This document shows, one piece after another, positions 1 to 12,200 of a stretch of 64,000 bases of DNA (its first letter is position 1; every line of letters starts with the position of its first letter). Under the pieces are notes generated by a model, which was given only the letters and a program-made list of their open reading frames with translations, was not told the DNA's origin and ran no database searches. The DNA is taken from positions 1,165,644-1,229,643 of the forward strand of contig NZ_KB235903.1 in assembly GCF_000332155.1 (NCBI RefSeq), given 5' to 3'. Origin of the DNA: Kamptonema formosum PCC 6407. Its GTDB lineage: Bacteria; Cyanobacteriota; Cyanobacteriia; Cyanobacteriales; Microcoleaceae. The translations under genes and the position numbers were made by a program.

Positions 1-2
1 AT

Positions 3-3000
3 TATGGTAACGGCGGTTTTGCAGAAGTTAGTGGTAAGAATTATTTAGATTATCAAGGTTTTGCGGACTTGCGATCGCCCTTTGGCACTGTAGGAACGCT
101 GCTGCTAGATCCCACAGACATTACTATTAGCGCAGGTGCGGATGCAGGCGGTACATTAGGAGGTACATTTGCACCCTCTGCCGCTGCATCTAATATCAAC
201 AACGGTACGCTGCAAACACAACTGGGTTCAAGCAACGTCACGATCTCCACTGCATCTATCTTTGGTAATCCAGGCGATATTACAGTAAGTGCTCCCATCT
301 CTTGGAACAGCGCTAATTCCCTGACACTGCAAGCGGATAATGACATTACTATAAATCAGCCGATAGCCAATTCAGGGATAGGCGCGATCGCGCTGAATGC
401 CAACAACAACATTACTATTTCTCAAAACCTCACGACAATTGGAGGTGATATCAATCTTCGCGCTGATTACGACAATAGCTCAATCGGCACCATCGCCATC
501 GGCAGTTTCGCGATTAATACCGGAGGCGGAAATTTCACTGCCGTTACAACCAACGGCATCTCTGTCAACGCCAATATCAACACGAGTGGAGGCAACGTCA
601 TCCTCAACGCTGCTGCTGGCAGCACTGTCATTGCCAATCTCATTTTTACGAATGCACTGATTAATACTGGAGGCGGCAATTTTATCGGCAACGGTTCCGC
701 GTTTGCCAATTCTGGGATTGGAATTAATAATAGTACAATTAACGCCGCCGGTGGCAATATTCAACTCACTGGTAACGGAGGATTTAACGATCCCACCAGC
801 AGTATTTTGATTGCTAATAATAGCCTAGTGCAAACGACAGGTACAGGTAATATTACTCTTGATGGCAAAAGCATAACCGGAGGCGCTTTAGGGCCAACGT
901 TTTCTTTATATCGTGGAATAGTGGTTGATACCAACTCCAGAGTAAGCGTACAGAATGGAAATATTTCCCTAATTGGAGTAGGAGGTAATGCGGCTAACAA
1001 TAACAACAACGGCATCACAATTCAAGGCGGCGGCATAATCGAAGCTATCGGGACTGGAAATATTACCCTAAACGGCACCGGTGGGGATGGAACAAATAAT
1101 AATTACGGGATCTACATTAATGGTTTTGGTTCCAGAGTGACTGTAGCGAGTGGAACTGCCAATTTAACGGGGACAAGCAACGGTACTGGAAATAGTAATC
1201 GCGGCATTTACGTGGAAGGCAACAGCAGTATCGAATCCACCGGTACGGGCAATATTACTTTTAATGGTACGGGCGGAAACGGGACATTTACTAATCCAGG
1301 GATAGAGATTGACTCCAGTATTGTGCAATCCGCAGGGGGAAATGTTAGCTTGACGGGTGATGGTGCTGGGAGTGGAACCAACAATACGGGCATTGTCATC
1401 ACTAATACCAGTACCGTGCAATCAACCCCAGGGAACGGGAATGTTACTCTGAACGGGACGGGGGCGACTGGAACGAGCAATAATCCAGGGATATCTATTG
1501 ATGCCAGTACAGTGCGATCGCAGAATGGCAATCTAAATATTACTGGAATTGGCGGCAACCAAGGCATTGGCAACGACGGCATTAATATCAGCTTCAACAG
1601 CGTTGTAGAATCGACAGCAACAGGAAATGTCACCCTCAGCGGTACGGGTGGTAATGGCACAGATCAAAATAAAGGGATACATATTACCGGTCTGAGAGTG
1701 AGCTCGGCGGGGGGTAATGTCAGCTTGACTGGTAACGGCGGAGGCACTGGACTCATCAACGAAGGCATCTATCTAGATGGGACTACAATCGAAACCACAG
1801 GCGTAGGAACGGTGGCATTAACGGGTAATGGCGCTACAGGGACGGGCGCTAATGCTGGGATTTATGTTTTTAACAATTCTGAGGTGCGATCGCAAGATGG
1901 AAATATTACTTTTATCGGTAATGGTGCCGGAAGTGGCAGTAGCAACTACGGTATTTATTCAAACAATAACAGCACCATCCAATCAACTGGAACTGGCGAT
2001 ATCACCCTACAAGGATCGGGGACTGGTACTGCTAGTGGTTTGGGGATTAGCCTTTTTGGTAGTGGCAATGTTACCGCAGGCAGCGGTAATGTCACTCTCA
2101 TAGCCGATGAAATTGATATCTATCCTAACAATTATGTTAGCGGTGCTGGCAATCTGACAGTGCGACCTCTTACTCCCAGTCTGAATATCGATCTTGTAGG
2201 TTTGGACACTACGATTGCCGGTGGCAATCCAAGTTTAGGATTAAAACAAGGTATTGCCCAATTTACAAACGGATTCTCTAGCATTACTATTGGCGGTTCC
2301 AATCAAACTGGTAACATTATAGTCTCAGGCAACGCTAATTTTCAAGATCCGGTGACGCTACAAACAACCGGAGTAATTAATGTTAATAATGTTACAACTC
2401 CGTTCACAGGGGCGGACAATGCTTCTATTAATTTATCTGCGCCAATTATCAACCTAAATGGTAATATTACTACCAATGAGCAGGACATCTCTTTTGGCGG
2501 CAATGTTTCTCTCATTGGCAATTCCACTCTTACCACTGGATTAATAGGCGCTGGCGATATTGATTTTGGTGGAACTGTTGACGGCAATGGTAACTTAACC
2601 CTGAATACGGGAACGGGTATTATTAATCTAGGCGGGCAAATTGGGGCGAATGTACCGTTAGCTTCGCTGACAATATCTAATTCTCTCGATACTACCAGTC
2701 CGAGTGCGATCGCAATTACAACTACAGGCGATATTACGACGGGCAATATTACTAATCCCGGACTGCCAATTACACTAACTAGCAATAATGGCAATATTAA
2801 TACTACATCAGGAACAATCGATACAAGTTCCAATATAGGAAGTGGCGGCCCAATTACCTTTAGTGCTAACAATAACATTAATACTGGCAATCTCAACACC
2901 AGTTCAACGGCGGGAGATGGGGGCAACATTACCCTTACCAGCACAGGAATAGCTGGAACGGTAATTACTAACGCTGGCATCCTTAACTCTAGTTCTACTA

Positions 3001-6000
3001 TCGCTAATGCTGGAGATATCACCCTTACTTCTGCTCTGCAAAGTTCTGTAGATACCGTCAATGCCAATGGCTTACCCAATACAGGAAATATTACCATTAT
3101 TGGCGACGAAATTGACTTTGCAGGCAGTCCAGTTCAAAGCAACGGCACATTATCAATTCAGCCATACACGGCAAGTGGAAATATCTGGTTTGGCACAGGC
3201 ATTTCACCTATTTCCAGTGACGTAGAATTAGGAAACTCTTTCGTAACTGCACTGCAAGATGGTTTCAGTTCCATCGTCATCGGTAGGCCAGATGGCACAG
3301 GTAATATAACTGTAGATAACTTAGCCTTAACCTTTCAAGATCCCGTAAATTTCGAGACTCAAACAGGTAATATTGTTGTCAATCAATCCATTACGGGAAC
3401 AGGGGATGCAACCGTTACACTTGACGCACCTACAACCAACCTAAATAATAACATCATTACTGCCGACACGGATATTACTATTAACGGTAATGTCTTAGTT
3501 AGTAACAACCCAATTGTCAGCACAGGCCCCTTAGCTGGTGGTGACATCTTATTCAGCAATAATATTGACGGCAATGGCAATCTTACCTTAGAAGCGGGTA
3601 CAGGCAATATTACTGTTAACGGTGTAATTGGCAGCAATACCCGCTTGGGAGATTTTACAGTAAATAACGCCACCAACATCCAAACGGGAGCCATTGCCGC
3701 CGCTAGTATTCAAACCACAGCTAGCAACACTACAACTGTCGGAAATTTAGATACAACTGGTACGAATGGTATTAACTTAACAAGCGCTAACTTCAATTTT
3801 GGCAATATAACAACCAGTAACAACGGCGGACTTACACTTAACAACTCAGCACCTTTAACTCTCGCCTTAGATAATTTACACCTCGACGGCTTTTTTAGTC
3901 AAACTGGTGCAGGTGCAGTCACAATTTCTGGTAATTTAACTACTACTAACGATAACATTAGTTTTAATGCACCTGTTGATTTAACAGCAAATGTTGCCTT
4001 GAATGCAGGCAACGCGACAGTCGCATTTAATTCCACTTTAACAGCAGGCAATAACGCCCTTTCTTTAACCGCTGGCGAAGTGGATTTTACAGGAATAGTA
4101 ACAGGTAGCAATACATTAGCAATCCTCTCAGGAATTCCCAACGGTAATATTTCTCTCGGTAGTATTTCAGATACCAACTCCACCACCTTAGACTTGACGA
4201 CAGCAGACATTAATGCCTTACAAAATGGCTTCAGCTCAATTACAATTCAGACCAATGGCAGCGGTGTAACTTCTGTAGTTAACCCCATCACTTTTAACGA
4301 TCCAGTCACTCTACAAAACTCAATAGGTACGATCGTAGTTAATAATGCTATTACTGGCAATGATAATGGTGCAATTACCTTTAACAGCGATACTACAAAC
4401 CTAAATGCCAACATCACTACTGCTAGCAATCCCATCACCTTTAATAGTAGCATCTTACTAGGCAATGATGTCACCCTCAGTAGCAGCGGCGGTAATATTA
4501 ATTTCAACAATATCGTTAACGGTTCCAGAGATTTAACCGTCAATTCTGGCAGTGGGACTACAACTTTCGATCTAGCTGTAGGTAACACCAACCCTATTGG
4601 CGATGGTATTGGTGCTGCGATTACCATCACCTCAACGGGAACAACTAATTTTAATAGTACATTAAACACGAATTCCGGCATAACTGGAACGGGAACCGTC
4701 AATTTTGCTAACAATGTAACTTTAGGATATGGCGACACTCCCACAAACCTTAGTGCTGATATCGAGTTAGGTGGCATTACTTTCTCTGCGGCAAATGGTG
4801 CTAGTTTTGGCAATGTCACTTTTACCAAAGGTACTGGCAATATCACTTCACAAAATAGCGCCGTTACTTTCAATGGTACTGTCAACGGTAATCAAGCGGT
4901 TGCCTTAAATACTGGTACGGGAAATATAACATTTAATAATGCTGTCGGTGCAGTTAATCCCTTAACTGGTTTGCAGGTAAACGCACAAAATATCGCTCTT
5001 AATTCTAACCTGCAAGTTGCAGGAAATCTCGGACTTACTGCTGTCGGCAATATCAATCTAAATGGTAATGTCACTACTACCAACAATGGTATTGCAACTA
5101 TTACTAATACAGGCAATCTCAATATTGCTAGCAACCTAAATTTAGATGGTGCTTTCACTCAAAATGGCCTGGGTGCGGTGAATGTAGCTGGTAACATAAC
5201 GACTACAAATGATGATATCAGATTTGGCGGCCCTGTCACCTTAAATGCTCCCGTAACTTTCACGCCGGGAATTGCGACAATTGCCTTTAGTTCTAACTTA
5301 GCAGCAGGTAATAACCCTCTGACTTTGACAGCAGGTGAAATTGACTTTACTGGGCCAGTATCCGGTACAAATACCTTAGTAATTCAACCCGCCACACCCG
5401 GACAAAATATTGAGATTGGTGGTAGTAATAATACCAGTGCCTTAGACTTGACAACAGCAGAAATTAATGCTTTACAAAATTGGTTTAGCTCGATTACAAT
5501 TGGGCGTACAGATAGCAGTGGCAATGTTACTATTGCTAATAATCTAACCTTCTTAGATCCAGTTACAATTCAATCCGGTTTAGGCGCAATCGCAGTTAAT
5601 GGTATTCTTACTGGTAACGATAACAGTTCCATTGCTCTTAGCGGTACGACAATTAACCTCAACTCTGATATTTTCACAACTAATAATAATATCGCGATCG
5701 CAGGTAATACCAATCTTGGCAGCAATATCGCACTCAGGAGCACAGGCGGAAATATTAGCATCGCGGGTGCGATTGATGGCAATCAGCAGTTAAACTTAGA
5801 TGCTGGTACTGGCAACATCCTACTACAAGGAAATATCGGTAATCAAACACCTATATCTCGCCTCGATATCAACGCTTTTAATACTAACTTGTCCGGCAAT
5901 ATCGCCACCGCTAACGGCGATATCACCTTTAACAGCGCACTCATTCTCACAAGAGATGTAAGCTTAACTACAGGTACGACAGGAAATATCACTTTCGGCG

Positions 6001-8951
6001 GCACTGTAGACAGTCAAGCCTTAAACGGTTATGGCTTGAATTTAACAGCAGGTAGCGGTAATATTCGTTTCAATTCGGCTGTCGGTGCGGCGACAAATGG
6101 ACAGTTAGGTAATCTTATTATTCAAAGTGCTGGCAATTTAGAAGCACGTTCGACGATTAATTCTCAACGCTTGCAGTCAAGGAGTACGGGGACTGTTAAT
6201 TTACTGGGAAATGTCACTGCTAATAGCGTTGATATTGCCACAGGTAATAACTTAACTGTGAGCAACATTACCTCAAATGGGGGACTAATTCAGCTTAATA
6301 GCAGTAGCGGGAATGTGACAACACAAAATCTGAATGCTTCCTTAACTACTGGAAATGGAGGAAATATCTCGGTTAGTAGTCCTGCGGGGGTAGTAACAAC
6401 GGGTAATCTAAATACATCAGGATTTAGTGGCGGTAATATTACTGTTATAGCTCGCAATTCGATCGCAGCAGGACAGATTAATTCTAGTGGTAGTGTGGGA
6501 AATGGCGGTAACGTTTTCCTAGATCCGATTGGCGATATTCAAGTTGAATTTATTAACGCTGAAGGCGGAATCAACGGTATTGGTGGTAATGTCTTTGTTG
6601 AATCAACGGGGGGATTTTTCCGAGCAACTAACTCTTTTTCAAGTCCATTTTTATCTGCTGGTAATGCTAGTATTTCCACAGCAGGTGGTAGCGGTGGCGG
6701 TAATATTACAATTCGCCATGTAGGGGGAGATGGAGGGCCGCCATTTCAACTGTTTGAGGTGGGTAATGCTGCGATTAATGGCACTGCTGGGGTAATTACT
6801 AGCGGACAGTCTACCATTGAATTAGGGCGCTCTTTTCCGGGTTCTTTTAGTGTAGGAAATATTGCGATACAAACTGATGATGCCGTACCATTAGTAACAC
6901 CATCACCCGCACCATTAGTAACACCATCACCCACACCAGTACCCGCACTAGATGGACAGATACCAACAGTAGCGATCGCGCCATCACCTGTAACAACCGT
7001 GCCAACGGATACACCAGTAGCTACACCACTGCCAAGTTCATCAAATTTGACAATATTAGTGCCACCTACTACACCAGTAGCTACACCACTGCCAAGTTCA
7101 TCAAATTTGACAATATTAGTGCCCCCTACTACACCAGTAGCTACACCACTGCCAAGTTCATCAAATCTGACAATATTAGTACCAACTACTACACCTCAAG
7201 CCTCGCAAATATCAGTAGCATTTGCACCTTTGCTAACACCTTTACCAGATTTCTCCAATCCGCCTGTACCAGAATTTACAGGAATACTCGATCGCACGCT
7301 AACACCAACAGGCACGTTAGCGCAGCCTGCCACAGGTATTACCTCTGTCGCAGTACCTCGCACTGAAACCTCCCCAAATCCCTCCGAAACCTTCTATAGA
7401 GAAGGAATTCCAGTGGTACACGATCCTGGTTTTGCTCCCACAGAGGAAATTTTGAGGATCGATCGCAGCATTTCCGATCGTTGGCCCGCTAGTCGCCAAC
7501 TCTCCGCAGTGGCGAGTTCCGAAAATTCTTTACCAGATCCTGATTTTGCTCCCAAACGGCAAAATTTGACAATCAAGCCGAAGATTTTGGATGGGTGGGC
7601 CGCTTCCGATCGACCCTCCCCATTAGCGATCGCCCAAAATCCTTCTACAAACCCCAAAGAGCAAAGTTCATCTAACACCAGTTCTAATCTGATTCTCGGC
7701 TACAATTCCCCGATCGATGAAATTTTTGAGGGAGAAGATATCAATGATACAGTGTGGCAAATTGAACAAATTAGGAATAATGAATTTGAGCAATATCTTG
7801 GCGTGAGTGGGAAGCTCCCGGATCAAACTATTTCAGTTGCCGGCATCCAAGAAACTTTAAGGAAGATCGAGGAGAAAACTGGCAAGCGATCGGCGATTAT
7901 TTATGTAGTATCGCGCCTCGATCGATTAGAATTAATTTTAGTTCCCTCTTTAGGACGACCGATTCGCCACAGTGTCCCAGCAGCTAAAAGAGAAGTTCTT
8001 TTCCCAGTAGTGAATGAGTTTCGTAATGAGGTCACGAATTCCCGCCAACGCAATACTAATAGTTATTTGGTTTCAGCACAGCAGCTTTACCAATGGATGA
8101 TATCACCTCTAGAGGGAGACTTGAAAAAGTTAGAGATTGATACGCTGCTGCTGTCTTTAGATCCAGGTTTGCGGAGTATCCCAATTGCCGCTTTGCATGA
8201 TGGGAATCAATTCCTGATTGAAAAATATAGTTTCAGTTTAATTCCCAGTTTTAGTTTAACTAATACCCGTTACGCCTCTGTCAGTAACGCTTCCGTGTTG
8301 GCAATGGGAGCGTCCGAATTTACTGATAAAAGTCCTTTACCTGCGGTACCGGTAGAATTGTCTGCGATCGCATCGGAATGGCAGGGTAAATCTTTTCTCA
8401 ATTCTACCTTTACTCTGGAAAATCTGACTTGGCAGCGATCGCGCCAAGATTATCGCATTATTCACCTCGCCACCCACGCTGAATTTCTCCCTGGAAAACC
8501 GGGTAATTCTTATATTCAGCTTTGGGACTCCAAATTACCCCTCAATCGCGTCAGAAATTTGAACTGGGATAACCCCTCTGTAGATTTATTGGTGTTGAGT
8601 GCTTGCAAAACTGCTTTAGGCGATCGCGAAGCTGAATTAGGTTTTGCTGGTTTAGCAGTACAATCGGGGACGAAATCTGCTTTAGCTAGTCTCTGGTACG
8701 TTGACGATCGCGGTACATTAGGATTAATGACAGAATTTTATCATGAGTTAGGAAAAGCCGCAATTAAGGCAGATGCTCTGAGATTTGCTCAGATCGCTAT
8801 GCTTAAAGGTAACGTGCGGGTAGAAAATGGGAAGTTATTCACAGCTACGGGTACATATTCTTTACCGCCTGCTTTAACTCAGCAAGATAAAAGAGATTTT
8901 ATTCATCCTTATTACTGGAGTGGTTTCACTCTCATAGGAAATCCTTGGTAG
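3..8951 (+). CDS. Haemagglutinin-like beta-helix protein with C-terminal CHAT domain (5' end outside window)
   Basis: The frame is open from base 3, and its first residues (GNGGF, then LLLDPTDI) match the interior of the next gene, so the true start lies upstream. Roughly 2,200 residues of Asn/Gly/Thr-rich repeats (GNITL, GNVTL, NGTG) are typical of a secreted right-handed beta-helix. A Pro/Thr-rich linker follows at about 6880-7270, including three copies of a 60-bp unit. The C-terminal part (about 7720-8951) is a CHAT domain, a caspase-like fold: the His of LATHAEF is at 8475-8477 and the Cys of LSACKTALGD at 8604-8606. By family knowledge the haemagglutinin part is exported by two-partner secretion; a surface protease role is inference. 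It lies 279 bp upstream of a paralogue with an almost identical CHAT end. The TTG at 69 is only the first possible start inside the window. Confidence 0.9.
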   Translation, partial: YGNGGFAEVSGKNYLDYQGFADLRSPFGTVGTLLLDPTDITISAGADAGGTLGGTFAPSAAASNINNGTLQTQLGSSNVTISTASIFGNPGDITVSAPISWNSANSLTLQADNDITINQPIANSGIGAIALNANNNITISQNLTTIGGDINLRADYDNSSIGTIAIGSFAINTGGGNFTAVTTNGISVNANINTSGGNVILNAAAGSTVIANLIFTNALINTGGGNFIGNGSAFANSGIGINNSTINAAGGNIQLTGNGGFNDPTSSILIANNSLVQTTGTGNITLDGKSITGGALGPTFSLYRGIVVDTNSRVSVQNGNISLIGVGGNAANNNNNGITIQGGGIIEAIGTGNITLNGTGGDGTNNNYGIYINGFGSRVTVASGTANLTGTSNGTGNSNRGIYVEGNSSIESTGTGNITFNGTGGNGTFTNPGIEIDSSIVQSAGGNVSLTGDGAGSGTNNTGIVITNTSTVQSTPGNGNVTLNGTGATGTSNNPGISIDASTVRSQNGNLNITGIGGNQGIGNDGINISFNSVVESTATGNVTLSGTGGNGTDQNKGIHITGLRVSSAGGNVSLTGNGGGTGLINEGIYLDGTTIETTGVGTVALTGNGATGTGANAGIYVFNNSEVRSQDGNITFIGNGAGSGSSNYGIYSNNNSTIQSTGTGDITLQGSGTGTASGLGISLFGSGNVTAGSGNVTLIADEIDIYPNNYVSGAGNLTVRPLTPSLNIDLVGLDTTIAGGNPSLGLKQGIAQFTNGFSSITIGGSNQTGNIIVSGNANFQDPVTLQTTGVINVNNVTTPFTGADNASINLSAPIINLNGNITTNEQDISFGGNVSLIGNSTLTTGLIGAGDIDFGGTVDGNGNLTLNTGTGIINLGGQIGANVPLASLTISNSLDTTSPSAIAITTTGDITTGNITNPGLPITLTSNNGNINTTSGTIDTSSNIGSGGPITFSANNNINTGNLNTSSTAGDGGNITLTSTGIAGTVITNAGILNSSSTIANAGDITLTSALQSSVDTVNANGLPNTGNITIIGDEIDFAGSPVQSNGTLSIQPYTASGNIWFGTGISPISSDVELGNSFVTALQDGFSSIVIGRPDGTGNITVDNLALTFQDPVNFETQTGNIVVNQSITGTGDATVTLDAPTTNLNNNIITADTDITINGNVLVSNNPIVSTGPLAGGDILFSNNIDGNGNLTLEAGTGNITVNGVIGSNTRLGDFTVNNATNIQTGAIAAASIQTTASNTTTVGNLDTTGTNGINLTSANFNFGNITTSNNGGLTLNNSAPLTLALDNLHLDGFFSQTGAGAVTISGNLTTTNDNISFNAPVDLTANVALNAGNATVAFNSTLTAGNNALSLTAGEVDFTGIVTGSNTLAILSGIPNGNISLGSISDTNSTTLDLTTADINALQNGFSSITIQTNGSGVTSVVNPITFNDPVTLQNSIGTIVVNNAITGNDNGAITFNSDTTNLNANITTASNPITFNSSILLGNDVTLSSSGGNINFNNIVNGSRDLTVNSGSGTTTFDLAVGNTNPIGDGIGAAITITSTGTTNFNSTLNTNSGITGTGTVNFANNVTLGYGDTPTNLSADIELGGITFSAANGASFGNVTFTKGTGNITSQNSAVTFNGTVNGNQAVALNTGTGNITFNNAVGAVNPLTGLQVNAQNIALNSNLQVAGNLGLTAVGNINLNGNVTTTNNGIATITNTGNLNIASNLNLDGAFTQNGLGAVNVAGNITTTNDDIRFGGPVTLNAPVTFTPGIATIAFSSNLAAGNNPLTLTAGEIDFTGPVSGTNTLVIQPATPGQNIEIGGSNNTSALDLTTAEINALQNWFSSITIGRTDSSGNVTIANNLTFLDPVTIQSGLGAIAVNGILTGNDNSSIALSGTTINLNSDIFTTNNNIAIAGNTNLGSNIALRSTGGNISIAGAIDGNQQLNLDAGTGNILLQGNIGNQTPISRLDINAFNTNLSGNIATANGDITFNSALILTRDVSLTTGTTGNITFGGTVDSQALNGYGLNLTAGSGNIRFNSAVGAATNGQLGNLIIQSAGNLEARSTINSQRLQSRSTGTVNLLGNVTANSVDIATGNNLTVSNITSNGGLIQLNSSSGNVTTQNLNASLTTGNGGNISVSSPAGVVTTGNLNTSGFSGGNITVIARNSIAAGQINSSGSVGNGGNVFLDPIGDIQVEFINAEGGINGIGGNVFVESTGGFFRATNSFSSPFLSAGNASISTAGGSGGGNITIRHVGGDGGPPFQLFEVGNAAINGTAGVITSGQSTIELGRSFPGSFSVGNIAIQTDDAVPLVTPSPAPLVTPSPTPVPALDGQIPTVAIAPSPVTTVPTDTPVATPLPSSSNLTILVPPTTPVATPLPSSSNLTILVPPTTPVATPLPSSSNLTILVPTTTPQASQISVAFAPLLTPLPDFSNPPVPEFTGILDRTLTPTGTLAQPATGITSVAVPRTETSPNPSETFYREGIPVVHDPGFAPTEEILRIDRSISDRWPASRQLSAVASSENSLPDPDFAPKRQNLTIKPKILDGWAASDRPSPLAIAQNPSTNPKEQSSSNTSSNLILGYNSPIDEIFEGEDINDTVWQIEQIRNNEFEQYLGVSGKLPDQTISVAGIQETLRKIEEKTGKRSAIIYVVSRLDRLELILVPSLGRPIRHSVPAAKREVLFPVVNEFRNEVTNSRQRNTNSYLVSAQQLYQWMISPLEGDLKKLEIDTLLLSLDPGLRSIPIAALHDGNQFLIEKYSFSLIPSFSLTNTRYASVSNASVLAMGASEFTDKSPLPAVPVELSAIASEWQGKSFLNSTFTLENLTWQRSRQDYRIIHLATHAEFLPGKPGNSYIQLWDSKLPLNRVRNLNWDNPSVDLLVLSACKTALGDREAELGFAGLAVQSGTKSALASLWYVDDRGTLGLMTEFYHELGKAAIKADALRFAQIAMLKGNVRVENGKLFTATGTYSLPPALTQQDKRDFIHPYYWSGFTLIGNPW
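6880..7270 (+). repeat. Pro/Thr linker with 3 x 60-bp direct repeat
   Basis: A 60-bp unit beginning ACACCAGTAGCTACACCACT occurs at 7011, 7071 and 7131, giving three near-identical copies (7011-7190). The 20-residue peptide unit contains TPVATPLPSSSN and LTILVPPT. It lies in the flexible linker between the beta-helix and CHAT parts. It is flanked by shorter repeats coding PLVTPSP. Confidence 0.9.
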
Positions 8952-9230
8952 AAGGAACATCCCCTTCTTTCTTCCTGTCTTTAGCTTTTTGTGCTTACCC
9001 AAAAATATTAGAGTTTTCCTGCATAAGTCCTATCTATGCTAGACATATGATGATGAGTATTGATATATAGCAACTGCCACAAGGGTTAGGAAATTATGAA
9101 TCCCCCGAACCCTTCCTCTTATTGCATTTTCCACCTGCCACCTGCCTCCTGCTATAAAAACCAAACTCGTCAACTAATTTTTTAAATTGTAGCGTTCGCC
9201 TTTCATCTCATATCAATCAGGATTTAAACC
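8952..9230. other. Spacer between the two giant haemagglutinin-CHAT genes
   Basis: The 279-bp spacer has no gene. A weak hairpin (AGAAGG at 8950-8955 with CCTTCT at 8963-8968) overlaps the upstream stop codon. One arm of the dispersed motif CATAAGTCCTA lies near 9021. A possible extended -10 box (TGC TATAAA, hexamer 9153-9158) has no good -35 partner. AGGA about 10 bases before the ATG at 9231 can serve as ribosome binding site. Confidence 0.5.
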
Positions 9231-12200
9231 ATGAAAGCTGATAGAGTTACTTTACTGAGGTTATTGGTAACATTAAGCCTTCTAAGTACATTTACCTTCC
9301 CCGCAAAATCCCAAACTCAAGTTATTACACCCGCACCCGATGGTACGGGTACTATCGTTACTCCCGAAGGAAATCGCATCGACATTCAAGGGGGTTCCCT
9401 CAGCGGCGACAAAGCCAATCTCTTCCATAGTTTTACTCAATTTGGACTCTCAGAAGGTCAAATTGCCAACTTTTTAACTAATCCTAATATCCGCAATATT
9501 TTAGGCAGAGTTACAGGCGGCGACGCTTCCATTATTAACGGCTTAATTCAAGTCACAGGCGGCAATTCTAACCTGTTCTTAATGAATCCTGCCGGGATTG
9601 TTTTTGGGCCGAATGCCAGTCTTAATATCCCCGCATCTTTCACTGCTACCACTGCCACAGGTATTGGCTTTGGGAATAACAACTGGTTTAATGCTATTGG
9701 CAATAATAACTGGGCAAATTTAGTCGGAACCCCTAACACTTTTGCCTTTAATACTTTACAACCAGGAACAATCATCAATGCTGGGAATTTAGCTGTAACT
9801 ACAGGCTCTAATTTAACTTTAATCGGTGGTAATATTGTCAATACTGGACAAATTACGGCTCCCAGTGGCAATATTTTAATCAATGCTGTTTCCGGTCAAA
9901 ACTTAGTCAGAATTAGCCAAGTCGGACACTTGCTAAGTTTAGAAGTTCAGCCGCTCAATCATGCCGGATTACTGCCGAATACTTGGACAGAACCAGTCCT
10001 ATCTTTACCACAGTTATTAACAGGTAAAGGCTTAGAAAGTGCAGCGGGTTTAACGGTAAATAGTCTAGGTCAAGTAGTATTAACAGGTAATAATAGTATT
10101 ATCCCCGGAGAAGCAGGAACGGCGATTGCATCTGGGAATATTAACACCTCTGGAATCATAGGGGGAACCGTCAATATTTTCGGAGATAGAGTAGGTGTAA
10201 TAGGTGGAAATATTAACGCTTCTGGTATTTATGGTGGTGGCACTGTATTAATTGGTGGAGACTATCAAGGTAAGGGACTCGTACCTAATGCTAGCCGCAC
10301 CTTTATAAGTAATAATTCGACAATTAATGTAGATGGAGTAAGTAATGGCAATGGCGGTAGGGTAATTGTTTGGGCCGATGATATTACTCGTTTTTATGGC
10401 AAAATTAGCGCTCGTGGGGGTAGTTTTTCTGGCAATGGTGGATTTGTCGAAGTATCGGGTTATAATTTCTTAGATTTTCAAGGCAATGTTAATACTTTAG
10501 CTCCCAATGGCACTGCCGGATTATTATTACTAGATCCCACTGATATCACAATTATAACTGTACCAGGTTCATTTAACGCTCTCACTCAAGTCGATCAATT
10601 TGCTGACCCAGATAATGCACCTAATACAATTGATGTTGCTCTAATTAATTTTGCTGCTACTAATGTTACGTTACAAGCAACTGGTAATATTACTTTCAAT
10701 GCTCCTGTTGGCATCATAACTCCGGGAGTAGGACTGACTGCCCAGGCAAATAATGAGATATTTGTCAATAATAATATTACTACTAATGGAGGAAGTGTTA
10801 GCCTCATCGCTGATGCCGACAACTCAACTGATGGTTCTCTCAATATCAATGGCGCAACGATTAATACTAACGGCGGCAATTTTTTAGGTATTGGCAATGG
10901 AACTCCTGCGTGGACAAGTGGAATAAGGATTAATAACAGTGCAATTACTGTAGGAAATAGGAATATTAATCTAACTGGGCGCGGGGAGTTGGGTTATGGA
11001 ATTGAGATTTCTAACTCTAACTTAGATTCTGCACAAGGAAATATCACCCTTAATGGTGCGGGTGATTTTACTCTAGGCATAGGAATTGCTATTTCAAATG
11101 CCTCTACTGTGAGTTCGGCACAAGGTAATATCAATCTCAGCGGCAGTGTTAGTGTTTTGCCAGCAGATGCTATCAGTTTGGATTCTGGTAGTTTAATTAG
11201 TACAACTGGTGGTGGTTCGGTAACGCTAACAAGTTCTATTGGAAATATTAATACAAGTACAGGAAATATTAATACAAATTTCACGGGAGGTGGGGGTGCG
11301 ATCGCGATTTCAACTACTGGTGGTGGTGATATTACTACAGGTAATCTCTCTTCCTTCTCAACAGGTGTAGCTGCGGGAGGTAATATCACCCTCTCTGTAA
11401 CTGGAGGAACAGGTGCGATCGATACTACTGCTGGAAACCTTTTTGCCAATTCCACTTTCGGAGATGGGGGCGCGATCGCACTCTCGACTGCTGGCGGAAA
11501 CATTACCACTGACTTTCTGGGTTCTTATTCAGGAGGTACAGGTACGGGAGGAAATATCACTCTTTCTGTAACTGGAGGAACAGGTTTTATTAACACTACT
11601 AATAATCTGGATTCCACTTCCATTTCAGCAAATGGAGGCGCGATCGCGCTTTCCACTACTGGTGGAAACATTATTACTACTAATCTTTTGGCTTCCTCTC
11701 CATTAGGTGCAGGTACGGGAGGAAACATAACCGTCTCTGTTAGCGGAGGAAATGGTTATATCGATACCAATGCTGGAGTTCTGCAATCCAATTCTAATTC
11801 AGCAAATGGAGGCGCGATCGCGCTTTCTACTACTGGTGGTAACATTACCACTGGCTATATGCAATCTTTCGCAACAGATACAGGAACCGCAGGAAATGTA
11901 ACTATTTCTGTTACGGGAGGAACGGGTTCTATTGATGCTACTGGTGATATACTCGCTAATTCTACATTAGGAAATGGCGGCGCGATCGCCATTTCAACTG
12001 CTGGTGGTAACATTACTACTAGCTCTCTAGATACTCGTTCATCAGGTGCAGGAAATGCAGGAAATATTACCCTCTCTGTAACTGGAGGAACAGGCACGAT
12101 CGACACCGTTGCTGGATTTCTTGATGCTGGTTCTTCTTTAGGAAATGGAGGCGCGATCGCGGTTTCTACTACTGCTGGAAACATTAATACTGGTTATATA

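Noticed and set aside
2342..3097. A long - strand open frame opposite the first giant gene
   Set aside because: Val/Leu/Ile/Pro-rich translation is the mirror of Asn/Gly/Thr repeats; several similar frames lie opposite the second giant (for example 14444-15181).
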